The notes under the pieces are model-generated. The model was not told where the DNA came from, made no database searches, and saw only the letters and a program-made list of their open reading frames with translations. This document shows, piece after piece, positions 34,084-45,480 of a stretch of 64,000 nucleotides of DNA. Source of the DNA: Mucidula mucida (lineage: Eukaryota > Basidiomycota > Agaricomycetes > Agaricales > Physalacriaceae); assembly GCA_015501055.1 (NCBI GenBank), contig JADNYV010000047.1, forward strand, positions 1 through 64,000, written 5' to 3'. A program made the translations under genes and the position numbers. How positions within the stretch are numbered: the stretch's first letter is position 1; each line of letters begins with the position of its first letter.

Positions 34084-35397
34084 CTAATCCACATCAGCAA
34101 ACCAACGCCGAAACCCAGCATGAACACTCACATTTTGCTCTGCAGCCTTGGTAAGTTCCTGCTGCACCACGTCCCTCGCCGCCATTCCTTTCTTCACACA
34201 GACCTCCCAAGCCAGCCGCCGCTGTTCTTGATCCATGTCAATGATCTCCTTGTCCCGGCGCATCCGCCGCTCGCCAAAATTTTCCAAGTATGTCGGACAT
34301 ATATCCTCCTGGAATAAGCTTGCAGCGGAGGCGCGCAGCGCTGGATCGACCAGGCCCTCCCAGCCTGCGTCCAAGTGGCGTTCCAGCACACGACGCTCGC
34401 GTTTCCAGTACTCCCATTCATCGCTGGCCGTCTCGAACGCGCCATCGACAATGGCGAGCAGGCTGAACTGGATATGTCCGTACTTGCGCATCTTGGTGCG
34501 GAGCGCGGGGCGTACGACGTTCATCCACTCCGTTGTGGCTTCGCCGACTTCGAGAGGCCCAGACTTGAGTCCGTCGAGCTCCCAGACTTTTCCGTTTGCG
34601 GGGACGTAGCCGATGAAATGGTACACCTCATCCTCTGTTTCTTCTTCCTTCTTTGTTGGCTTCTCACTCGTCTTGGCGCGTTTGTTGGGAGGCGGGTCGG
34701 CGCTACGCTTTTTCTTCTTGGCTTCGAGGGTTGTCGTGGCGATAACGTTAATGGCCCCGCGGATGTCTGCTGGTCTATAGAGAATTAGATGAATATGGGA
34801 ACCCAAAGCCTGCTCACCTAGCTAGAGAGTTGTGCGCCTCACGAATAATAGTCGAATTGGATATGGCGAGACCGCGCATCTATCATGGATTAGCCGTAGT
34901 CGACAATAGACGAGTAAGACGTACCACAGGCGACATATCCTTGGTCTCCTCCTTGAAATACGCCATCTCGCCGCCAATCTTGACGTCCGGGCAGTTGAAC
35001 AAGACGTTAAGGATTGCCTGTGAAGCGCAGGCGTCGTCGCTGAGCTGGTTAGCGAACCAGACGCGCTCCGAGGCTGGGTCATCGAATGTGCCCGGGCGAT
35101 GTGTGTCCTTGCGCCATAGAAAGCAAAATATCAGCCCGTGCGGATGCAAGTGGTCGACGGCCCATGGCTCAATGTCGTAGAGCTCGACAAACTCGAGGCC
35201 TTTGACGCCGAGCTTGCGGGTGAGCGTGGTGAAGACGCCTGTCGACGCTATTCATGGTGGTCGTAAGGCAACATCTAAATGAACGCGCCTGGATCCGATT
35301 CAATCACTGCAAACGGGCCTCCAACAAGGTCAATGCCAGGGCCGCTGCTTTCCGTTGTCGTCGCCGCCGCCGTGGACGTTGTTGAAGAAGAAGCCAT
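34084..35397 (-). CDS. Ubiquitin C-terminal hydrolase, UCH37/UCHL5 type
   Basis: A multi-exon gene of roughly 390 aa, peptidase family C12. After a Ser/Thr-rich start, VIESDPGAFI and LGVKGLEFVELYDIEPW match the UCHL5 N-terminus. The oxyanion Gln and catalytic Cys lie in FANQLSDDACASQAILNVLF; the catalytic His and Asp lie in EVYHFIGYVPANGKVWELDG, followed by LKSGPLEVG. Between them is an acidic/basic linker (KKKKRSADPPPNKRAKTSEK) at the active-site crossover-loop position. A C-terminal helical extension (YLENFGERRMRRDKEIIDMD and on) matches the ULD-type tail that UCH37 and BAP1 use for partner binding. UCH37 acts at the proteasome through RPN13 or in INO80; the partner here is unknown. Ends at TAG 34084-34086. 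Confidence 0.9.
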
Positions 35398-36244
35398 GAT
35401 ATACGTAACCAAAACAAACTTTGTATGGCCATCGTGGCTCCTTGTGATGGAGGTACTTACTCGACCAACACCTCCAAGTATGTAGTGCATCGTGTCTTTG
35501 GAAACTATCACACCCGACGACATATAGCTCTTCTTAGTCAAAATCATAGCTCATTTGCGAAAGTACACGGCTCCACAATTTAGTAGAGTCAATGAAATCC
35601 AGAGAAGCCACAGTACATCCTACTTATGTAGTTTGATCAGGCGGAAGACGCGATGATGAACTTAAAGCAGAAGACTTGAGTCTAGCTCCCGAACGGTCCG
35701 ACTTGATTCAGGCTTTCGAATCGTTGAAGGTAGGTCATCGTATCATACGTACTTGTTCGTTCGGGAAATGGATGTCGCTGTGCTCGAGCTGTCCGCGTCG
35801 AGATATCCAACTTGAGATCTTCATGCCTGCAAGGCAATACACGGAGCTAATGGGAGTAAAGGTTGAGATGAGAAAATTGTTGCTCTTATTAAAGCACTGC
35901 ATGCTTGTGCGAAATGGCTTCCATTCGTAATCCTTCCAACAGCCCGGGAAGTCGCCGCAAAAATGGAAACGAACAGAGTGGAGCGCAAACAAGTGTTGCA
36001 TCTCCACCGGTGGCGATATGGACCAAGGACACTCCTAAGGAACAATTTCTGCAACATTCCAACCAACCATACTACTTCAAGACCATACATACGCACATGA
36101 ACTTTTGTCACATCACAGCTTTTGGCCACCAGACCAGACTTCTATGCCGTCCGAACCATCCCGCAGAACGAGCTCAATAGGATTGAACCACACCTAGTAC
36201 AATATCATCATCAGCAAAAATGATCGACCTCCCCCGATGCTAGT
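35398..36244. other. Intergenic, nothing recognised
   Basis: About 850 bp. Open frames on both strands near 35680-36180 are short and not protein-like. Confidence 0.4.
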
Positions 36245-36681
36245 TCATACCGTAATTACAACTCTTTTGAGAGTAGAAGGCATCTCCTTCCCGTACATAT
36301 ATTCCCGCCCAACTGACAGGGCTCAGAAATAGCGGCAATGAGCAACGCAAGAGACCTACCATCACTAGCAGTGTGCCAAAGGGCTCCCGACGCAGCGAGA
36401 GCCGGTCCGCCTCCCGCCGCCCCCGTGAGGAGCGCCGCCGTTCCCGCCGATCCGGCTAGTGCCATCTGACGAGCGTGTGCAATCGTTTCCTCGCCCTTGA
36501 AGGCACCGGCGGTGCTTCGCACTTCAAAGCTCTGTGGGAGGAAAGATGCGAAATCCCCCGCTTCAAAGCACGCGCCTGGCTTCACGTCGTTGAAGTGCCG
36601 ACCAGGATGCAACATCCCAAGGATGTGAAACCCGACGTTGACCTTCAAAGAGGAATCGTTGCGGACTTTGATTAAGACCAT
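36245..36681 (-). CDS. Small conserved-looking protein, function unknown
   Basis: Two exons. Exon 1 starts MVLIKVRNDSSLKVNVGFHI and continues with GACFEAGDFASFLPQSFEV and an Ala/Gly-rich hydrophobic stretch (AGSAGTAALLTGAAGGGPAL) that could be a membrane segment or flexible linker. A 47-bp intron (GTAGGT...CAG) leads to VGREYMYGKEMPSTLKRVVI and a TGA at 36245-36247. The opening resembles beta-sandwich folds starting with a V-x-V-x-N strand, but I do not recognise the family. About 127 aa. No signal peptide. Confidence 0.55.
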
Positions 36682-37569
36682 GGTGGTAGTACCAGATGAA
36701 CTGTGGTGGGAGCGGTGGAGGATATTATACGGATAGTTCCCACAAAACCGGCAACGTTAGAACTACATTTGAGGTTTGGTTCTATCAGTTCGATGAATAG
36801 AGATATATTCGTGTACTTGCTGCAAGAAGTTCTAGTGAATAGGAGTCTAGAACCAGAAGCTGAGAAGAGTTCGAAGCGGGTCTCTTGAAAGAGGCAAAAT
36901 CGTTGAGAAGCAGGTATAGAGTAGCGCCTTCAAGACAAGTTGCACCAATTACGACTGCGTTTGGCAGATGGCATAGTAGATTTGAGCCCAGGACTTGATG
37001 ACTGCGACCGCAAGTGACGCAACGTGGAATGCCTGTATAACAGCAGTCAAACAATCACCACACTGATTGCATCGAAGACGTACCAAATATATCTGATGCT
37101 CCCACCAACCTTCTGCTTACGCTGGTATGTTGCTCGAATGAATCACCAATGGGTCCAGGAATACAGCGTTCGCATTCCAGTGCGTCCGTTACATTCCCGG
37201 AAGAAAAGAGGATTGGTACGGCCGACCAAGGGCATATGATTCAACGTACATGACATGACAACTCGTACATTGCAACAGAACGAAACAAATAAACACGTCC
37301 ACGAAAATGGATTCTGCGACTCTATAGGCTCTACGCGATTAGAAATGACACGGACCAATCATCAATCAACATATCAAATGGCGCAGAATAGACCCCTCGG
37401 AATCCTCCATGCGATACGCGAAAGAACAGGCGCGGTGAACGTTAACTAGGTGTGTCTCATCAGCAGTACGGCCTTCCGTATCCAGGCAGTAGCGTCTACA
37501 CAAGCCGTTATCAACAATACTTGTGAGGAATCCAATGAAACGCACCCAGAAATCAGTTCAGCGCACGGC
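36682..37569. other. Intergenic, nothing recognised
   Basis: About 890 bp with no recognisable gene; it may contain further decayed 3' sequence of the NTPase remnant. Confidence 0.4.
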
Positions 37570-38413
37570 TTCATGACGTGAAGAAGTCAGTCTGGGAAAC
37601 CTTTTTGATCCAGTCCATGCGCCTGTATAGAGGCGAAGTAGAGGGGATTATGAAACGTCCACTGTCCACCAAGAGGACAGGAACAGTCTGAGTTGGAATC
37701 CGACAAGCACCAGGTGTCCGCGAAGAGTAGTTTCCGGAAAACAGAATCATCGATGGCGTTCACGTTGATGCTATAGCCTTGGCCATGCTTTTACAGAACT
37801 GATGTGACGCCTGAGGGAGAGATATATAAGGTCGGCAGACCTGCTGCACTCCGAAGTTGGGCACTAATCGAAGATAATAGGACTTCCCTGTTACTGTGCG
37901 CTCAGCTGCATGTCATAAATCTGATGAGGACCGACTCACCAACACCCGGAAAGGCTGTTGAGAGCCAGGCCAGTCGACTGACGCCCTCTTGCCCAAGGAA
38001 GGGATTCGGATAGGCATTCATTGCAGACAAAGACGGTGCACGGACTACACCGAAGTCGCGAAGTGCAAGCGTATCCTCCAGCCAGTCAAATAAATCGTCT
38101 TCTGGGCCTTCTTCCTTGATACTTCGCATAAATTGTCCTCTATCTCTCCTCGCTTGACTGTATCTCTGGGAACTTCTTGAAGAAGAATTAGGAAACTGAA
38201 AAAGGCCTCACCTCTCTCGTTGTATACCGTGCAGTATGTCGAGCATGATTGCGTGGTATTCCTGGCGGATCCTAATTGTTGAAGGAAAAGCAGGCCAGAT
38301 GAGGTCCATATCCTTGACGGTATATCGGCCTCGGGGCTAAGCGTGCCGAAAGCCAGTTTCAGTTTTGTAGGCTCGTCATGAAGCGGATTGTCCTGAATGT
38401 AGGGTCCATGCAT
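37570..38413 (-). pseudogene. Crinkler/RHS-type P-loop NTPase, decayed second copy
   Basis: Homologous to the copy at 2.77-3.99 kb block by block: NPLHDEPTKLKLAFGTLSPE, IRQEYHAIMLDIL, LEDTLALRDFGVVRAPSLSA, NAYPNPFLGQEGVSRLA, FPGVGESVLIRFM, LRSAAGLPTLYI and FADTWCLSDSNSD. The Walker A Lys is replaced by Glu (GVGES against GIGKS), and stops and frame changes follow. It is therefore non-functional as an NTPase. Confidence 0.65.
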
Positions 38414-40459
38414 AGTCGGGTGTAAGTAAGAAAATCGAGGATAAGGTCAGATTGCTGGCGAGGAGATGATGGTAAGAGGTCAAGCTTGGCGATCACCGGC
38501 CCGGTAGGTTGCTTCTGACCATCACCCGCACACGACGCGCAGAAAACGACCATCCATCTATTTACTATACACCCGAGCTTCTCGTCGACCCCTCGTCTTG
38601 ACTCGACACGTATCCGTGGATTCATCAAACAAACCGAGGAAACCTCCCAGTCGTGGCGTGTTCCGTAATTCGAACGCGTTGTGATCATAGTTTTCCTATT
38701 CAAATCGAATCTCTTCTTCAAACCAACGGAACAGCATTTTCTGCTCGTCGTGCTGAACATTTTGCTCCGTGCCGCCCTTCCTACTACATCTTTGTTGATG
38801 AGAGGTTGTCGCTATTTCTCGGCATCTGTTCCGACACTCGAATTTGGAACAGATGTCGGTAATGTAGGCTTCAAAGCAACATATGAGGCCTTGAGGACGC
38901 GTCGCGTTGAGCAGTTGACACGTGCAGGTTGTTCACTGATGAAGGGAGACACGGTGTTCGTGAGTCCGCCTTCTGTTCTAATATTCATCCTGATCGTCTC
39001 ACTATAGTAGAGCCGGGCCAACCTGTTATGATCTTGATAACACGGCGATATGTTTCTTCCTAGACCGGACATGTACCTCTTTACTCAACAAGACATTGAA
39101 CACGGGCAGAGTCGCCATGGACACCTTCAGTCTTTGGTTGTTCCAGTATTCTTGCAGCTTCTTCGTATTGCATATAAAGAGGCAGACGGCCGTGCATGAT
39201 TAGCACCAGAAACCATCATGTCGACTTTCGAGGACTACGGGCTTACCGTGGGCGACGTTCAGTCTATCATGTCCACCGAATTACATCCTTTGATTCTCCT
39301 CGCTTTCTGCCACGGAATTCACACATGCAGCTTTTTCATTGCGTTATATTATATAAGTAGGTGCTTGTCATCCTTGACAAAATCACCCATTACCATCTTT
39401 TTAGTCGAGAGCACACAGCCCATTCGGAAACGGATTACGCTTGCCAGCATCATCTCATTCTTATGGGTTGCCAATACCGTCATTCTGAGTTTATACTGGG
39501 AATATGTTGGCCGGCTCTTCATTTCCCACGGAATATCATTGGAGACGGAGTTCAACTTCAATTTTGCCAGTGATTTACGACTGGCGCTTCCTATGAATGT
39601 ACTCCGTGCTTGTACTGTTTTTGTTGCAGACCTCATCTTGGTGTGTACACATCAAACGTTCCCTTAAACTACTGATGTCTTGGAATAGGTTTGGCGCTGT
39701 TGGGTGCTGTACGGCGGAAATTTAACAATCATCGCTGTACCCAGCCTTTGCGTGATTGCAGAGACCAGTAAGTCCCATCACTCTGCAGGCGTGTCCTTTT
39801 CATATGTTGTATTCAGTTAGCGTCTGCCTGATCATTGTCTCCGCTGTTGCGAAAAACAACTTTATAAGTGCTAGCCGAGTCAATTGGTCGTTGGTCTATT
39901 ACTCGATGACTGTGGCCACAAACACCTTGTGTACCCTCCTCATCCTCTTTCGCATTGTGCGAGTTAGCGGCATCGGTGCCAGCCTCAAGACCTACCGCGG
40001 CATCATTGAGATCCTCGTCGAATCGGCCGCTATATATGCCATCGTCTACATTGCTCTCCTTATTGTGTATGCATACCAGTTTTATGGCGGCGTAGCAGTC
40101 TTGACTGCCAACGCATATCCTAAAGTCATATCCTACAGCATCACTGTAGGTTCTGATCACTCGGCATCCACCATAGTACTAACTCATGATTGTAGGGTAT
40201 CGCGCCCACCCTCATCGTTGCCCGTGTCATGGCTGGGCAATCGCGTCCCGACGACTCGTGGACCCGCCCATCCCTTCCGCACATGCGGAGCAATGTTCTC
40301 TCAATCACCGAGTCATTGCAGTTTGCCAGTGCGCCAAACCAAAGCGCACAAACGACGACTACGAACTCAGGGAACATCGATCTAGAGGCGCGTGAGCAAG
40401 GCTCGGACGGAGATGAAGGACGTGGCGCACCGGCGTCTCAGGATGCACGCAAGATTTGA
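38414..40459. repeat. Segmental duplication, copy 1
   Basis: This segment and the DNA around the retroelement (40790-40853 plus 48715-50441) derive from one duplicated unit. Shared landmarks, in order, are GAGGAGATGATG, GATCA|CCGGCCCGG, TTCTGACCATCAC, a weakly conserved spacer, a TATA-like CATATAAAGA element and the seven-helix gene. Inside copy 1, on the minus strand, is an open fragment with DGQKQPTGPVIAKLDLLPSS that spans the uninterrupted site. Confidence 0.7.
39218..40459 (+). CDS. Seven-helix membrane protein, copy 1, function unknown
   Basis: Starts MSTFEDYGLTVGDVQSIMST. Hydrophobic segments follow at ILLAFCHGIHTCSFFIALYY, LASIISFLWVANTVILSLYW, VLRACTVFVADLILVWRCWV, IAVPSLCVIAETISVCLIIV, WSLVYYSMTVATNTLCTLLI, ESAAIYAIVYIALLIVYAYQ and GIAPTLIVARVMAG, joined by three 45-55 bp introns. 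The C-terminal tail is hydrophilic (SRPDDSWTRPSLPHMRSNVL and on). The pattern fits a widespread Agaricomycete multi-pass family without known function. The paralogue at 49193 shares the same exon structure. Confidence 0.8.
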
Positions 40460-40853
40460 GGTTAGTAAGCGGGTCGTGGTGTATGCGCTGGCGTGGTTCT
40501 GGCAACCGAAAATTCTCACCTTAACATATTTATATATTGAAGTACTTACTCCACATTCCTTTCAGCCGAAATCTAATATGAGTTTCAAGTTGCGGACAGT
40601 AGCGAGACTGAGTGCGTTCAAGTGTCATACGCGTCTCGCGACCGTCAGCACCATCTTCGCCACCATCAAAATAATTGACTGTCGTAGAATTTGAACAGAA
40701 AGATCAAGGTGTCCCGCAGAAGTGAATTTAAGCTGTACATGAGACTTAGAATGCAGCGCGAGCAGTAAAACTTACATAGTTTTAGCAGCGCAGACACACG
40801 CATAGCTGACGCGCTGAGGAGATGATGCCAGTAAGAGCCAAGCTCGGAGATCA
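40460..40853. other. Intergenic between copy 1 and the retroelement
   Basis: No gene. The last 60 bp (GAGGAGATGATG through GATCA) are the left flank of the retroelement and match 38440-38496. Confidence 0.6.
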
Positions 40854-41021
40854 TTAGAGCGACAAGGGGGATGGCGCGGGTAGGAGGAATTGGAGCGATG
40901 TTTCACGCCGACGCGTACGACACGTGATCCCGTGTCGATCTGCTTCCTGCCACCATCTCCGTTTCCGAGGACTCGCGAACCAAAGCTGCTGCTGGATCTC
41001 GCCGAGTCTGGATTTCTTTGC
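40854..41021 (+). repeat. Split direct repeat A1
   Basis: 168 bp beginning TTAGAGCGACAAGGGGGATG and ending GGATTTCTTTGC; identical to A2 at 48248-48415. Confidence 0.92.
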
Positions 41022-41055
41022 TGGTTCTTCGCCCGGAGAGTGGCGACAACGTATC

Positions 41056-43330
41056 ATGGCGAAAACAGGAAAAAGGGAGAACGAGGCCACAGACGATAAC
41101 GATGGACCAAGGATCGACTTAGAGAAAGTGGCGGGAAGGCCAGGACGACGAGCGACGCGTTCAACGGCGCCAAAGGGTGACCCACCGCTGAAAAGCGTGG
41201 ACGACGCACGCTACCAGAAAGTGAGCGGCACAAGGCGAGATGGAGGGCTAGTGCCGGACAAGAAGGAGATGCTGGCCAAGATGGAGATGACGGATCCCAC
41301 ATCGCCAATAGCTGATTTTGAGGAGGAGCTCGACGGCGTGGACGACATCGAGCAGTTCGATGAGGACGACGAGGACGAGCTCGACGACGAGTGGAGCCAC
41401 GTCAGCGCAGCCGAAGGCCGCGGAGCAGCGACTACAGCGAAGCGATCTGCGTCGGAAGCGTCTTCTCCGCCTGTCGCGGGGCCATCCACGCGTCCGAAAC
41501 GCCGTGCGTCGGTCCATTTCGAGCCGACGTTGCTCCCGTCCCCACTTGGGAAGGACGTAGGAGACGAGGGTGGACTGTTCAAGCAGGACATCACAGAGGA
41601 GAACGAGGCGGCTGAAGCTCGCAGGAGACAGGTCGAACAAGATGGTGAGTAATTTTCAAGAGTTTGGAATTTCCAGAGGTGGCGCATGGGCCGCGGCTAC
41701 CCGCGAAAGCGATGTACACAGAACCACGGCTTGGGTTGGCTGGCCGAGGCAGCTGTTACTGGGACGACGGACGAGGCGCAGAGGGCGCTCTCATCCTGAA
41801 TCTTAGGGCAGGGCTAAGGTTGGTGAGCCAGGTCGGGGTTCCGAGGGTGTACGTCTGCCGGAGCAGGATAGACGCGTGTCGAGAGGGCGCTGCGAGGGAT
41901 ATTCCTGCAGAGGCTGTCGAGGTTTCCTTCGAGTCGAGGGCTGACGAGTCTTGCAGAGGCGGTCGCGAGGGCCATCCAAGACGAGGAGAACAAGAAAAAG
42001 AGGAAGCCTGCAGCAGCGCAGAAGAAGACACAGCCAGAGGTGAGGGAGGAGGCTGAGGACGAGACAGAGACGCATACACCAGCGAAGACGAGGGGCGCCA
42101 AGTCGAGACGAGGCAAAGACGCCACACCAAAGTCAACGAAGAGCAGAGGAACACCGGCGCGTCTGACCAGAGCTCAGAAGGGGAAAGGCAAGAAGGTCAC
42201 GCTCGAGGAGGAGGAGGAAGAGGAGGAGCTGAGCCAAGAGCAGCTAGAGGAGCTGGTAAAGGACACTCCCAAAGGCACCGTGGTGGTGGACGAGACAGGG
42301 CCAAAGCCGACGTTCAAGACGAGCGCGGGCAAGCCACTGACGAGGGACGAGGTGAAGGAGAAGATCGCGAAAGCGAAGGAGAGAGAGAGAGGAGAGCGGG
42401 GAGAAGAAGGCCACGACGCGGAAAACGAAGGCGCCAGCGGTCAAGAAACCAGCGACGGCCAAGTCTGCGACGGCAAAGGCGAAGGCTGCCAAGGACGAGA
42501 AGACCAAGGCAGAGGCGGTCAAGGCAGCTGCAGCTAAAGCGATGACAGCGAAGGAGGCGGCGGCTAAAGCGGCGGCAGCTAAGAAAGTGGCGGAGGTCGA
42601 GGCACAGATGGGTGAGGTCTCGGAGGACTCAGATGCAACGGAGGAGGAGGATGAGGAGATACGTCTGTTAGAGGAGGAGGAGGCCAGGATAGAGAAGGCT
42701 CTCGAGAAGGAGCGCATCTTGGCAGAGCAGAAACGCGAGGAGCTCGAGAAAAAGAGGAAGCAGGTGCAGCTGCGGGCGAAGGCAGCGGCAGAGGAGAAGG
42801 AGAAGAAGGCAAAGAGGCGAGGATCCTCAAGCTGGCTGAAGAAGAGGCGAAGCTACGCGCTGAGAGGATAGCGGCGATGCTGGAGGAGGAGGCGAGGAAG
42901 AAGAATGAGGAGTTGCTCAGCACGCCAAGAGATGACGAGGAAGATGAAGAGGGCTCAGACGACTTCGTCGACGAGGAGACTCTTGCACAGACAACCTCAC
43001 CAGCGAAGGAATTGGCGAGGAGATATGGTTCAAGACCGTACGAGAGATGGACGCCTTCATGGCGGGATCACGATTTGGGAGTCGCAAGAGACAACAATCG
43101 GGACCACTGCCATCGCCCAAGAGGAGGAAAAGGTAGCGGCATCGCCGGTACGACTCCGCGGAGACAAACATCCTCGCTCACCTACGACGCCGGTGACTGC
43201 TCCTTCGAAGAAGAAGAGAGACGTGACGGGGAGATTTGATACGGGAGGGGTGATTGTGGGCATAGACGACCTACCACGCCAAGATGAGGTAGTACCGCCG
43301 AGGTATGTGAAGAACACCACAGTATAAGTC
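41056..43330 (+). pseudogene. Gag-like charged ORF region of the retroelement, frameshifted
   Basis: The best start is MAKTGKRENEATDDNDGPRI at 41056, an open run to 41652 with an acidic stretch (EDDEDELDDEWSHVSAA). It is followed in other frames by Lys/Glu/Ala-rich coiled-coil-like segments (42040-42871, e.g. EARIEKALEKERILAEQKRE) and a further charged stretch to about 43330. The frame changes several times, so it is broken unless introns or recoding are used. N-terminal Gag regions of Ngaro elements are typically low in conservation. Confidence 0.55.
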
Positions 43331-43551
43331 GTTCCAGAGGCTCATGACTTGCCGATATCTAGGCATGTCAGGGAAAATATGGCGACCGTTTCTTCAGGCC
43401 GCATTATCTGTCCCTTCACGACACGAGAGGAGTGCATCAAGGATATGGCGCGCGATTAAGAACGATACAGAGAAGAAGCTGACGTTCGAAGGCGACTCGC
43501 TCGTATTGAAGGACAAGTCCCAAGCCAGATCTGGATCTGAAGCTGAAGCGC

Positions 43552-44292
43552 ATGCCGTGGATAGAGGCGTTCCTCATGACATGCACTGGGATCGAGGACT
43601 ACTACGAACCCGCAGAAGACGTGCGCCCGGCCGCAAAGTTGGCGACCAGTTTCGCCGCCTTTCTGAAAGTGTGCATCGACGTAGCGCGGACAACAATACA
43701 ACACTACAAGGGAGAAGGATGGAGCAGAGGTAGATCCGGTAGAGTTCAAGGCTGTGAAGCTATACACAGCGAGGATCTTCGATTCGTGTACAGGACGAAA
43801 GGAATGGTAGACCCTTCGGTCTGGAGTGAGGATACCTGGACGAACTGTATTGGAAAGGCGACGCTCGGCGCGTTTGTCAGAGATGGAGAAGAAGGTCTCG
43901 AAGAGCGGGACATCGGCGAGGGTGCGAAATCCAATTATCGACGGGGCGAGACCTCCTCATCGGCCCACAGTCAGAAGCAGGGGACCAAAGAAGCCAAGGA
44001 GGGAGCGACTTCGACGTCCGGAGGAGGGGCCAGGAAGTGGCGTTGCTGTTGGTGTGGCAGTACGGCTCACCGATACGGAGACTGTCCAGGAGCGGAGTCG
44101 GGAAGCAACACAATCTGCAAGAAACAAGGGAAGTTCTGGAAGGACGACAACGGTAACGAGTACTGCCTTGGGTACAACGGGCATCGTGAGGGATGCACTC
44201 GAGGAACAGCATGCAGGTTACGCACTCCTGCTCGCTTTGCGGAACTGCCGGACACACCGCTCAGGGAGTGCCGGAAGTGCAAAGCGACGTGA
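43552..44292 (+). CDS. Gag-like region with zinc knuckle, retroelement
   Basis: A 246-codon open run starting PWIEAFLMTCTGIEDYYEP, with ARTTIQHYKGEGWSRGRSGR and a C-x2-C-x4-H-x4-C zinc knuckle in CCWCGSTAHRYGDC, then a second Cys/His cluster in YCLGYNGHREGCTRGTACRL. It probably binds element RNA in the particle. Whether it is translated alone or as part of the upstream frame is unclear. Confidence 0.6.
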   Translation: MPWIEAFLMTCTGIEDYYEPAEDVRPAAKLATSFAAFLKVCIDVARTTIQHYKGEGWSRGRSGRVQGCEAIHSEDLRFVYRTKGMVDPSVWSEDTWTNCIGKATLGAFVRDGEEGLEERDIGEGAKSNYRRGETSSSAHSQKQGTKEAKEGATSTSGGGARKWRCCWCGSTAHRYGDCPGAESGSNTICKKQGKFWKDDNGNEYCLGYNGHREGCTRGTACRLRTPARFAELPDTPLRECRKCKAT

Positions 44293-44689
44293 GGAGGGAG
44301 AGGGGAGGAGGAGGGCGGAGGAGGGGAAGGGGGGTGCGGAGAGGCGATGGAGGAGAGAGAGATGTTTCCCATTGTGACGCCATTTATAGCCGACGAGTGG
44401 GAAGCAGCCCTGAGGGAGGCGGCAGATGGAGGAGTTTCAAGATGTACCAGATGGGATGAGGAGAGGTTTCTCGCTTGGACTGGACGATTCCGATTAGACC
44501 GAACATACATCCCGCCGAACCATCGAAGACGCCGGAACACCTAGAGTTTATTGAAAAGCAATACGAGGAGGAGCTGAGATTAGGGAGGTTAGTAGGTCCG
44601 TTTACGAGGAGGAGTTGGAGGGAAAGATAGGTGAGCCAGACATGCGAGGATAGCAGTGACACGACTGACACTGGGGCAGGCTTCTTCAG

Positions 44690-45480
44690 AACCGCGCCAA
44701 TGAATGTTATCGAACAACGACCGGGGAAACTACGAATTACAACCGACCACTCATTTCCGAGAGCGACTTGCCGAAAGAGTTGACAGACAAGATAGAGAGG
44801 AGGAAAGCTTTACCAACCGAGGAACGCGAGACCGCTTGAACCAATACTTATTAATCCGGAAGAAGTTTCAATAAATGCCATCATCGACGTGACGAATTCC
44901 AGTGTGAATGGGGTCGTTCTCAGACTGCCTTCTAAAGGTGGCGGAGGCGCCGGAGGGGACAGAGGTAGCCGTATTCACGTGGATGCAGCATTCCGAAATG
45001 TGCCAACGAGGCCAGCACAAAGGGTTTTCACAGCCGGTTCTTGTGGGGATTCTGATACTCCTGGGCAATAATCTGGATTTCGGAGCATCACCCGTCGCCA
45101 GGAATATTCGGAAGAATAGCGGATGCGATGTGGTTATACTGCTAGCAGGAGGTGTGGAGGCGGTGTTGAAGTGGGTGGATGACTTCATATTCTTCCGATA
45201 CCCAAAGGGTCGAGACCAAGGACGGCAAATACATCTACAGTTACGACGCGACACGGATCTGGAACATCGCATCGAGGCTGGGATGGCCGTGGGCGCCTGC
45301 AAAATTTGTGCCATTCGCAACATCGTTTCGATATATCGGATTCTTATGGGATCTGGTAGGGAAGACGGTACAGTTGCCAGAGGAGAAGAAGGAGAAGTAC
45401 AAGGGGAAGATCGCAAAGATTTTGGAGGGCTCGGGGAAGATTACGAGGAAGGAGGCGGACGCGATAGCAGGGACGCTGAA
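44690..45480 (+). pseudogene. Reverse transcriptase domain, retroelement, frameshifted
   Basis: RT blocks occur in successive frames: GKLRITTDHSFPRAT (pre-catalytic), FSDCLLKVAEAPEGTEVAVF, VDAAFRNVP (motif A with the first Asp), LDFGASPVAR, and VLKWVDDFIFFRYP (motif C with the Asp pair). Frame changes around 44780-45180 separate them. The order and wording match DIRS/Ngaro reverse transcriptases, which have xVDDF rather than YxDD. Confidence 0.65.

Noticed and set aside
41296..42700. Purine-rich repetitive stretches considered as CRISPR-like or satellite arrays
   Set aside because: There are no regular repeat-spacer units; the pattern is explained by charged coiled-coil coding sequence in a eukaryotic retroelement.
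41211..42717. Long Ser/Ala-rich minus-strand open frames across the retroelement
   Set aside because: They are complements of the Glu/Lys/Asp-rich gag-like region; low complexity keeps the opposite strand free of stops.
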